Of a DNA stretch of 64,000 nucleotides, positions 1-6,776 are shown in pieces. The notes under the pieces are model-generated. The model was not told the DNA's origin. It worked only from the letters and a program-made list of their open reading frames with translations, and did not search any database. The position numbers were made by a program, and so were the translations under genes. The DNA comes from Nitriliruptoria bacterium (GTDB taxonomy: Bacteria > Actinomycetota > Nitriliruptoria > Euzebyales > Egibacteraceae), in contig PWER01000102.1 of the NCBI GenBank assembly GCA_003553565.1, positions 1 through 64,000 of the forward strand, read 5' to 3'. Position 1 is the first letter of the stretch, and each line of letters begins with the position of its first letter.

Positions 1-61
1 CAGCGTCGCCATCGGGCTCGCCGGTGCATGGGTCGCGGGGGTGCGGTCGCGTGGGCGCTAG

Positions 62-178
62 AGGTGTGTCGCCAGGCCACCGTTGCGCAACCGCCTAGCG
101 ACGCACCTCCGAGCAGGCGCCGACGCTGCGTCGTCAAACGACCAACGAGCACCCGCCAGACGACACAGCACTCGCGAC
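62..178. repeat. 117-bp direct repeat, copy A
   Basis: This stretch is repeated base for base at 243-359, with starts 181 bases apart. Its first 47 bases (62-108) can fold into a long imperfect hairpin: AGGTGTGTCGC at the left end pairs with GCGACGCACCT at the right, and the centre is the perfect palindrome GTTGCGCAAC (82-91). Reading frames across it are shared only because the DNA is duplicated, and I see no credible gene. The spacer between copies (179-242) and the flanks (1-61, 360-426) hold nothing I recognise. Function is unknown; a mobile palindromic element or a processing/termination structure are both possible. Confidence 0.85.
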
Positions 179-242
179 AGCACTCGCGCTCACGCCCTGC
201 GGCCCCGGCACCCCAGCGCGCCCCCGGCACACCCCCGCTGGC

Positions 243-359
243 AGGTGTGTCGCCAGGCCACCGTTGCGCAACCGCCTAGCGACGCACCTCCGAGCAGGCG
301 CCGACGCTGCGTCGTCAAACGACCAACGAGCACCCGCCAGACGACACAGCACTCGCGAC
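243..359. repeat. 117-bp direct repeat, copy B
   Basis: Second perfect copy of the element at 62-178, in the same orientation, with the same hairpin at 243-289. It ends about 70 bases from the 3' end of the tRNA-Leu gene on the other strand. The lack of any mismatch over 117 bases points to a recent duplication or active homogenisation. No copy was noticed elsewhere in the window. Confidence 0.85.
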
Positions 360-426
360 GGCAGGCGTGATGGCGCCACGAGCACGACTGCGAGCTGGCC
401 TACAGCGGGGCAGAGCGATGATGAGG

Positions 427-511
427 TGGGCGAGGGGGGATTTGAACCCCCACGGGCCGAAGCCCACAGACACCTGAAGCCTGCGCGTCTACCAAGTTCC
501 GCCACTCGCCC
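427..511 (-). tRNA. tRNA-Leu (anticodon CAG)
   Basis: Read on the minus strand the gene folds as a class II tRNA: 7-bp acceptor stem GGGCGAG/CTCGCCC, a long variable arm, T-arm GGGGG-TTCAAAT-CCCCC, and an anticodon arm whose loop TTCAGGT contains CAG, decoding CUG leucine codons. The discriminator base is A, as expected for leucine. The 85-base length fits a tRNA-Leu. The 3' CCA is not encoded (CCT follows in the DNA), so it needs the CCA-adding enzyme encoded at 53466-54887. Confidence 0.96.
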
Positions 512-981
512 GTGGCGCCGCCGGTGGCGGCAGCGGCGAAGGCTAGCACCACCGCTGCCGCTCGGCCACGTGCAGGTCGGCGCCCGCCGGCGCCGGGACG
601 CACCGACCGGCGGGACATGCCCGTTGGGCCCGGCGCCGCCGCGGGCGACCTACCATGAGACTCGAGCGGCCGCGACGCCGAGCGCGGATGACGCCCCCTG
701 CCGCGCAGAAGGCCCGCCTGCCGCTCAGAAGGACCAGCTACCGCGTCGCGGCGCGCCGCTGCCGCGGTGGCCCAGCCCAGCGGGGGCACCCAAACCCGGC
801 GTACCCCGGTCCCACCGGTTGCCCACTAGACTCGGAGGGGCGGTGACGAGTCCAGCGCCGCACCGGCCTGCCCCGGTCGCGCCACGACCGCGGCACGACC
901 GCCGCGCCACGCACGGCACCACGACGGCGCGTCCTGCGCCCCGCACGCACTGACCTCCAACAACCCAGCGATCGCCACCCG
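512..981. other. intergenic region, no gene seen
   Basis: 470 bases between the 5' end of the tRNA-Leu gene (which reads leftward) and fhaA (which reads rightward). It should carry promoters for both. A possible -10 element TAGACT lies at 827-832, but no convincing -35 was found. Open frames here lack a good start, ribosome site or family resemblance. Confidence 0.6.
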
Positions 982-1728
982 ATGAGCATCCTCAAGGACT
1001 TCGAACGCCGCCTCGAGGGCGCGGTGGAGGGCTTCTTCGCGCGCGCCTTCCGCTCGGGGCTCCAGCCCGTCGAGCTGGCCAAGGCCGTGCAGCGCTACAT
1101 GGGCAACTACCAGCAGGTCGGCGTCAGCGACATCACCGTTCCCAACGTGTTCCGCTTCAGCCTCGCCAGCGCGGACCTCGACCGCTTCGGCGGCTACACC
1201 GAGGCGCTGCAGCGCGAGCTCGCCGAGGTGGTCCAGCGCACCGCCGCCGAGCGGGACTGGACCTTGAAGGGCCCAGTGCGCATCGAGTTCGAGGAGGCCG
1301 ACCACGTGCGCGTGGGGACCTACGAGCTGCGCGGCAAGGTCGAGGCCCGCCACAGCGCCGAGGCGCGCGGCGCGTCCTCCGAGCCACGCGGGGAGCAGGG
1401 CGACGGCACGGCAGCCGCCTCCAAGACCCAGGTGCTGAGCGTGGGGCCGCCCACCGCCGTGGTCGGTCACGCCGGCGGCGCCGCCACGCGGCTGACCGGG
1501 CCGGCGACGATCGGTCGTCTTCCCGAGTGCGACGTGCGCTTGGACGACCCGTCGGTGTCGCGGCGGCACGCGCGGCTCGAGCCCAGCGGCAGCCGCTGGC
1601 ACATCGAGGACCTCGACTCCACCAACGGCACCAGGGTCAACGGTGAGGCGGTGCACCGCGCCGAGCTCCCCCACGGCGACCAGCTCGAGCTCGGCAGCGT
1701 CGCCCTCAGCTTCCGCCTGGAGCAGTGA
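982..1728 (+). CDS. fhaA: FhaA, DUF3662/FHA phosphothreonine-binding protein
   Basis: A 248-residue cytoplasmic protein with the FhaA layout: an N-terminal DUF3662 domain (about 1-120), a polar linker, and a C-terminal FHA domain (about 155-248). The FHA signature is present as IGRL (177-180), SRRHA (193-197) and DSTNGT (212-217), the residues that contact phosphothreonine. In mycobacteria FhaA binds phosphorylated targets of the PknB pathway, including MviN, and tunes peptidoglycan synthesis. It heads the operon with fhaB, pstP, rodA, pbpA and probably pknB. Its TGA stop overlaps the GTG candidate start of fhaB. It is shorter than the mycobacterial protein because the linker is reduced. Confidence 0.93.
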   Translation: MSILKDFERRLEGAVEGFFARAFRSGLQPVELAKAVQRYMGNYQQVGVSDITVPNVFRFSLASADLDRFGGYTEALQRELAEVVQRTAAERDWTLKGPVRIEFEEADHVRVGTYELRGKVEARHSAEARGASSEPRGEQGDGTAAASKTQVLSVGPPTAVVGHAGGAATRLTGPATIGRLPECDVRLDDPSVSRRHARLEPSGSRWHIEDLDSTNGTRVNGEAVHRAELPHGDQLELGSVALSFRLEQ

Positions 1729-2285
1729 TCGCGATGCCACCCATCGTGCTGATCGCACTGCAGGCGCTGTTCCTGCTGCTGCTGTACCTGTTCGTCGCGC
1801 GGGCGGTCCGCGCGGTGCTGCGCGACCTGCGCGCACCAGCCCCCTCGGCCCGCCAGCAGGCCCCGCCCCGCCAGCCGGTCCAGCAGCGCGCAACCGCGCC
1901 GGCCCCCGGAGCGCCCCGGACCGGCGGCGCCGCCGCGCAGCGGGCCCGGTCGCCCGCCCAAGCGGCCGCGACCGAGCCGCGCCGCCGAGGGGCGACGCCG
2001 CGCCAGCTGGTGGTCCACCACCCCGACGCCAAGCCGCAGGTGGTCGACCTCGACGGCGGCGAGGTGCGCCTGGGACGCAGCCCCACCTGCCAGGTGACCG
2101 TGCGCGACTCCTACGCCAGCGACCGCCACGCCCGGGTGTTCCCGCACGAGGGCGGCTGGGCGCTGGCCGACACCGGCTCGACCAACGGCACCTACCTCAA
2201 CCGCCAGCGTCTGCAGGACACCGCGATGCTGAGCTCGGGTGACACCTTCACCGTGGGCAAGACCGTCGTGGAGGTGCGCCGATGA
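1725..2285 (+). CDS. fhaB: FhaB (FipA), membrane-anchored FHA protein
   Basis: 186 residues: a transmembrane helix at about 6-26, a proline/alanine/glutamine-rich linker (about 38-90) and a C-terminal FHA domain with LGRS (116-119), SDRHA (132-136) and GSTNGT (151-156). FhaB homologues bind phosphothreonine on cell-division and wall proteins downstream of PknB. The GTG at 1725 overlaps the fhaA stop; an ATG at 1734 is an alternative start. The gene ends in codons for EVRR followed by TGA, and that 3' end is the first unit of a tandem 20-bp array that continues toward pstP. Confidence 0.92.
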   Translation: MIAMPPIVLIALQALFLLLLYLFVARAVRAVLRDLRAPAPSARQQAPPRQPVQQRATAPAPGAPRTGGAAAQRARSPAQAAATEPRRRGATPRQLVVHHPDAKPQVVDLDGGEVRLGRSPTCQVTVRDSYASDRHARVFPHEGGWALADTGSTNGTYLNRQRLQDTAMLSSGDTFTVGKTVVEVRR

Positions 2286-2430
2286 GCCGCGAGGTGCGCC
2301 AATGACCCGCGAGGTGCGCCAATGAGCCGCGAGGTGCGCCAATGACCCGCGAGGTGCGCCAATGACCCGCGAGGTGCGCCAATGACCCGCGAGGTGCGCC
2401 GATGACCCGCGGGGTGCGCCGATGAGCCGC
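2271..2430 (+). repeat. 8-copy 20-bp tandem repeat between fhaB and pstP
   Basis: Eight head-to-tail units of 20 bp with consensus GAGGTGCGCCAATGACCCGC run without spacers. They differ only at a few positions (CAATG or CGATG; ACC or AGC; one GGGGTG). The first unit is the 3' end of fhaB itself, so the array looks like slippage expansion of the fhaB stop/start junction. Each unit contains a purine-rich ribosome-binding-like GAGG seven bases before an ATGA, the four-base overlapping start/stop typical of translational coupling. Confidence 0.95.
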
Positions 2431-2487
2431 GTCTGTCCCCGCGTGGATCCCTCCGACCGCCAGCACGACCTCACGGGAGCACGCTGA
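2282..2487 (+). other. chain of overlapping micro-ORFs linking fhaB to pstP
   Basis: Because the repeat period is 20 bp, each ATG opens a seven-codon ORF whose TGA overlaps the next ATG as ATGA. Starts lie at 2282, 2302, 2322, 2342, 2362, 2382 and 2402, encoding MSREVRQ, MTREVRQ, MSREVRQ, MTREVRQ, MTREVRQ, MTREVRR and MTRGVRR. The ATG at 2422 opens a 21-codon ORF whose TGA (2485-2487) overlaps the pstP ATG at 2487. A ribosome ending fhaB could thus reach pstP by eight successive terminate-and-restart steps. The geometry is read directly from the sequence; that translation really occurs this way is inference. Confidence 0.6.
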
Positions 2488-3839
2488 TGAGCACCCCACC
2501 GATCCGGGTGCGGACCGCTGCCGCAAGCGACACCGGCCAGGTGCGCGACAACAACCAGGACAGCTACCTCGTCGGCACCACCGTGTTCGCGGTCGCGGAC
2601 GGGATGGGCGGCCACGCCGGCGGCGAGGTCGCCTCCAGCGAGGCGCTCGAGCCGATCGCCGCGCTCGACGCGCGGGAGTTCGCCACCGCCGCCGAGGCGA
2701 CCGAGGCCCTGCGCGACGCGATCCTGGAGGCCAACGCCAGGGTCGTCGCCCACGGCGAGGAGCATCCCGAGCTGGCGGGCATGGGCACCACGCTGACCGC
2801 CGGGCTGCTGCGTGAGGGGCGCCTGCACCTCGCCCACGTGGGCGACAGCCGCGCCTACCTGCTGCACGCAGACGGCGACCTGCTGCAGCTGACCACCGAC
2901 CACAACCTCGTCGAGCAGATGGTCCAGGACGGCCGCATCAGCCGCGATCAGGCCGCCAAGCACCCCCAGCGCAACGTGATCACCCGGGCCATCGGCGTCG
3001 AGCGCGAGGTCCAGGTCGACACGCTCGAGCCCATCGCGCTGCGCCCCGGCGACCAGGTGCTGCTGTGCTCCGATGGTCTGACCGGCCCGGTCGACGACGA
3101 GGTGATCCGCGCGCGCCTGACGGCCGGCGAGGCCGACGAGGCGACCGTGTCGCAGTTGGTGCGCGCCGCCAACGAGGCCGGCGGCCCCGACAACATCACC
3201 GCGGTCCTGCTCCGCGTGGAAGGCGCCGAGGACCACGGCGACGGCGCCACGCCAGCCGCCGCGGCCGGCGCCGCCGGGGCCGATGAAGCGCACGGGGCTC
3301 GGGCAGGAGCGGGTGATGGCGCGCCCGGACCCACCCATGAGATCAGCACCGCCCCGGGCTCGCTGGACAGCTCCGACTGGGCCGCGCAGTTCGGGCGCCT
3401 CGGGGAGCAGCAGGGGGCACGCCGTGGCAGCGTCGGCGACCCCAAGTCGCCGCGGGGACGCGGCCGCCTCGGGCGCCTGACGGCCGGGCTGCTGGGCCTG
3501 GTGCTGCTGGTCGGGCTCATCGGCGGAGGCGGGTACGCCCTGGTCGCGCGCGCCTACTTCCTCGGCGTCGACGACGACGGGCTCGTCACGATCTACAACG
3601 GCATCCCGCAGGAGATCGCCGGCGTGCCCCTCCACTGGGAGGTCGAGGGCACCGACCTGGTCGCCGACGAGCTGCCGAGCTACCGCCAGAGCCGCCTCGA
3701 GGACGGGTTGGCGGTCAACAACCTCAACCAGGCCCACAGCACGGTGCGAAGCTGGTCCGAGGACCTGGAAGCCGAGGCCGACGACGACAACGACACCGAC
3801 GACGACAACGACGCCGACGACGACCGCGACGGGGACTGA
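2487..3839 (+). CDS. pstP: PstP, PP2C-type Ser/Thr protein phosphatase
   Basis: 450 residues. The N-terminal PP2C domain (about 8-240) carries the metal-binding motifs: RDNNQD (20-25), VADGMGGH (36-43), GMGTT, HVGDSRAYL, CSDGLTG and GGPDNITAVL. A proline/alanine-rich juxtamembrane segment follows, then one transmembrane helix (about 331-354) and an extracytoplasmic domain of about 95 residues. The protein ends in a strongly acidic Asp/Asn tail made of near-repeats. It should dephosphorylate PknB and its substrates at the membrane. Its ATG overlaps the stop of the last micro-ORF upstream, and its TGA overlaps the rodA ATG. Family identity is firm; the acidic tail is unusual. Confidence 0.95.
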   Translation: MSTPPIRVRTAAASDTGQVRDNNQDSYLVGTTVFAVADGMGGHAGGEVASSEALEPIAALDAREFATAAEATEALRDAILEANARVVAHGEEHPELAGMGTTLTAGLLREGRLHLAHVGDSRAYLLHADGDLLQLTTDHNLVEQMVQDGRISRDQAAKHPQRNVITRAIGVEREVQVDTLEPIALRPGDQVLLCSDGLTGPVDDEVIRARLTAGEADEATVSQLVRAANEAGGPDNITAVLLRVEGAEDHGDGATPAAAAGAAGADEAHGARAGAGDGAPGPTHEISTAPGSLDSSDWAAQFGRLGEQQGARRGSVGDPKSPRGRGRLGRLTAGLLGLVLLVGLIGGGGYALVARAYFLGVDDDGLVTIYNGIPQEIAGVPLHWEVEGTDLVADELPSYRQSRLEDGLAVNNLNQAHSTVRSWSEDLEAEADDDNDTDDDNDADDDRDGD

Positions 3840-5218
3840 TGGCCCGCACGCGCCGACGCGACCGCGTCCGCACGCCACCACCGCCCACGCGGCGCATCCG
3901 CAACCGCGAGCTGGGCCTGCTGGTGCTGGCGGTGCTGCTGGTCGTGCTCGCCTACGTGAGCCTCGGCCTGGCCACCGGCGACGACATCCCCGAGGACCTC
4001 GCGCTGTACGGGGTCGCGCTGACGGGGCTCGGCCTGGTGGCCCACCTGTGCGTGCGCCGCTTCGCGCCCGCCGCCGACCCGCTGCTGCTGCCGATCGCCT
4101 TCCTGATCAACGGGCTGGGCGTGGTCATGGTCCGCAGCATCGACCTCTCGCTGCAGACCGCTCGGGGCACCGAGGTCGCGTTCGCCCCCCAGCAGGCCGT
4201 GTGGACCCTGGTGGGCGTCCTCGTCTTCTGCGGGCTCATCGTGGGGCTGCGCGACCACCGGACGCTGGACGGCTACCGCTATCTCATCGGCGTCGGGGCG
4301 ATCGTGCTGCTGCTGCTGCCCTCGCTGCCGATCATCGGCCAGGAGGTCAACGGCGCGCGCATCTGGCTCAACCTCGGCGTGTTCGCGTTCCAGCCCGGCG
4401 AGCTGGCCAAGATCGGGCTGGCGGTCTTCTTCGCCAGCTACCTCGCCCAGAACCGCCAGCTGCTGCAGACGGCCACGAGCCGCCTCGGGCCGCTGCGGGT
4501 GCCGCCACCACGCTCGTTCGGACCGATCGCCGCGGTCTGGGCCGCCAGCCTGCTGGTGCTCATCAACCAGCGAGACCTGGGCCTGAGCCTGTTGCTGTTC
4601 GCGATGTTCGTGCTGCTGCTGTACGTGGCCACCGAGCGGCTGGCCTACCTGCTGGGCGGCAGCGTGCTGTTCGTGGCCGGCGCGCTGTTCGCCTACCAGA
4701 CGTTCGATCACTTCCGCCAGCGCGTGGAGATCTGGCAGGACCCCTTCGCCGACCCCTCGGGGGCCGGCTTCCAGATCGTCCAGTCGCTGTTCGCCATCGC
4801 CGACGGCGGGCTGTTCGGCGTGGGCTGGGGCGGTGGTCGGCCCGACCTGATCCCGTTCTCGCGCACCGACTTCATCTTCAGCGCGTTCGCCGAGGAGCTC
4901 GGCCTGGTGGGCGTGACCGCCGTGCTGCTGCTGTACTTCCTGCTGGTGGGGCGCATCTTCGCGATCGCGGTGCGCTGCCGTGACGAGTTCGGCACCCTGC
5001 TGGCCGCCTGCCTCGCGATCGTGTTCAGCCTGCAGGTCTTCGTGATCGTGGGTGGCGTCACCGGGCTGATCCCGCTGTCGGGCATGACGCTGCCGTTCGC
5101 CTCCTACGGCGGCTCGGCGCTGGTGTCCAACTACCTGCTGGTCGCGCTGGTGCTGCGCATCTCTGCGGCGCCCCAGCCCGCCCGACCCGTGCGACCCGCC
5201 GAGGGGGTGCCCACATGA
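3839..5218 (+). CDS. rodA: RodA/FtsW-family SEDS peptidoglycan polymerase
   Basis: A 459-residue multi-pass membrane protein (about 10-12 helices) of the SEDS family, which polymerises lipid II into glycan strands. SEDS features include the conserved GARIWL-LGVFAFQPGELAK stretch mid-protein, DLGLSL, and GGVTGLIPLSGMTLPF near the C terminus. The start ATG overlaps the pstP TGA (TGATG), and its own stop overlaps pbpA (ATGA), so the polymerase and its partner transpeptidase are translationally linked. A basic N terminus (about 20 residues) precedes the first helix. RodA is preferred over FtsW from the fhaB-pstP-rodA-pbpA context. Confidence 0.93.
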   Translation: MARTRRRDRVRTPPPPTRRIRNRELGLLVLAVLLVVLAYVSLGLATGDDIPEDLALYGVALTGLGLVAHLCVRRFAPAADPLLLPIAFLINGLGVVMVRSIDLSLQTARGTEVAFAPQQAVWTLVGVLVFCGLIVGLRDHRTLDGYRYLIGVGAIVLLLLPSLPIIGQEVNGARIWLNLGVFAFQPGELAKIGLAVFFASYLAQNRQLLQTATSRLGPLRVPPPRSFGPIAAVWAASLLVLINQRDLGLSLLLFAMFVLLLYVATERLAYLLGGSVLFVAGALFAYQTFDHFRQRVEIWQDPFADPSGAGFQIVQSLFAIADGGLFGVGWGGGRPDLIPFSRTDFIFSAFAEELGLVGVTAVLLLYFLLVGRIFAIAVRCRDEFGTLLAACLAIVFSLQVFVIVGGVTGLIPLSGMTLPFASYGGSALVSNYLLVALVLRISAAPQPARPVRPAEGVPT

Positions 5219-6696
5219 CCCGCGCCCTGCGCCGCACCGCCGTGGCGATGTTCCTGCTGTTCGGCGCGCTGTTCCTCAACCTGAACTACGTGCAGGTGGT
5301 GCAGTCCGACGATCTGTCCGAGGATCCGCGCAACTCGCGGACGCTGCTGCGCGAGTACGAGGTCGCGCGGGGGCTGATGCTCGCCGGCGATGACGAGACC
5401 GTGCTCGCCGAGTCCGAGGAGACCGACGGCCAGCTGCGGTTCCAGCGCCGCTACCCCGAGGCCGGGGACTACGCTCACCTCACCGGCTATGTCGCGGTCA
5501 ACTACGGGCTCACCGAGCTCGAGCAGTCGTTCAACGACGAGCTCGCCGGCCGCGCCCAGGAGGCGTTCGGGCGCAACGTCGCCGACATCCTCGCTGGACG
5601 CGAGCGCACCGGCGACGACCTCGCGCTGACCATCGACCCGACGGTGCAGCAGGCCGCCCTTGACGCCCTCGACGGGCGCCCGGGCGCCGCGGTCGCGATC
5701 GACCCGCGCAGCGGTGCGATCCTCGCGCTGGCCTCCACACCGACGTTCGACCCCAACCGGCTGGCCGACCACGACCGCGAGGCCGCCGCGCAGGCGTGGG
5801 AGGAGCTCAACGAGGACCCCGACCGGCCGCTGATCAACCGCGCGGCCCGCGAGTGGTGGCCGCCGGGCTCCACCTTCAAGCTGGTCACCGCCGCCGCCGG
5901 GCTCGAGCAGGGCATCAGCCCCAGCGCCACCTACGACGACCCGGTGCGCCTGGAGCTGCCCCAGACCACCGCCACGATCGGCAACTTCGGCGGCGGGCCC
6001 TGCGTCGACGGTGACCAGATCACGGTGACCACCGCCATGGAGGTCTCGTGCAACACGACCTTCGCCGAGATGGCGATGGAGGTGGGCGACGACGCGCTGA
6101 TCGAGCAGGCCGAGCGCTTCGGCTTCAACGCCGAACCGCTCGAGCAGCTCGCCAACCCGCTGGCCAGCCGCTTCCCCACAGAGCTGAACGAGCCCCAGAC
6201 CGCCCAGACCGGCATCGGCGAGTTCGACGTGCGCGCCACCCCGCTGCAGATGGCCCAGGTGGCCGCTGCGATCGGCAACGGCGGCGTGCTGATGGAGCCG
6301 CGCGTGGTCGAGGCGGTCCGCGACGAGCGCGGGGCCACGCTGGCCCAGCACCCCGCCCAGCCCTTCGTCCCGCCGGGCCAGGACAGCTCGCAGGCGATCA
6401 GCAGCAGCACCGCCTCAGCCCTGCGTGCGATGATGATCGACGTGGTCGACGAGGGCACCGGCACCAACGCCCAGATCGACGGCGTCGACGTGGCCGGCAA
6501 GACCGGCACCGCCCAGGCCCGTGATGATGAGAGCGCGCCGACCCCCTGGTTCGCCGGCTTCGCGCCCGCGGTCAACCCCGAGGTGGCGGTCGCGGTGGTG
6601 TTCGAGGACGGTGGCGGGGCCGGCGCCGGCGCCACCGGCGGCAGCGTCGGCGCACCCGCCGCACGCACCATCATGCAGGCCGCACTGGCCGACTAG
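5215..6696 (+). CDS. pbpA: PbpA, class B penicillin-binding transpeptidase
   Basis: 493 residues with an N-terminal signal anchor (about 8-25), a short pedestal region and a transpeptidase domain. The three catalytic motifs are visible: SxxK as STFK (Ser219), SxN as SCN (278-280) and KTG (429-431, within KTGTAQ). It cross-links peptidoglycan and is the partner of RodA, with which it shares an ATGA overlap. Size matches mycobacterial PbpA. About 80 bases separate it from pknB, so a promoter there is possible. Confidence 0.95.
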   Translation: MTRALRRTAVAMFLLFGALFLNLNYVQVVQSDDLSEDPRNSRTLLREYEVARGLMLAGDDETVLAESEETDGQLRFQRRYPEAGDYAHLTGYVAVNYGLTELEQSFNDELAGRAQEAFGRNVADILAGRERTGDDLALTIDPTVQQAALDALDGRPGAAVAIDPRSGAILALASTPTFDPNRLADHDREAAAQAWEELNEDPDRPLINRAAREWWPPGSTFKLVTAAAGLEQGISPSATYDDPVRLELPQTTATIGNFGGGPCVDGDQITVTTAMEVSCNTTFAEMAMEVGDDALIEQAERFGFNAEPLEQLANPLASRFPTELNEPQTAQTGIGEFDVRATPLQMAQVAAAIGNGGVLMEPRVVEAVRDERGATLAQHPAQPFVPPGQDSSQAISSSTASALRAMMIDVVDEGTGTNAQIDGVDVAGKTGTAQARDDESAPTPWFAGFAPAVNPEVAVAVVFEDGGGAGAGATGGSVGAPAARTIMQAALAD

Positions 6697-6776
6697 GCCG
6701 CGCTGCGACGCCGAGGGATCCTTTCGGGGCTCCACGGCGTCAGACCGGACAGGACCGATCGCACGACCGGACGACC

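Noticed and set aside
28-370. Arg/Thr-rich frames over the 117-bp repeats
   Set aside because: The repeated peptides follow from the duplicated DNA; no start with a ribosome site and no conservation evidence.
2271-2430. 20-bp repeat array as a CRISPR
   Set aside because: Units are contiguous with no unique spacers, the unit is too short, and no cas genes are present.
1467-3881. Very long open frame on the minus strand across fhaA-fhaB-pstP
   Set aside because: It is the shadow of genuine genes on the plus strand; in this GC-rich DNA the opposite frame stays open by codon bias. Its product is low-complexity Val/Gly/Ala/His without any family match.
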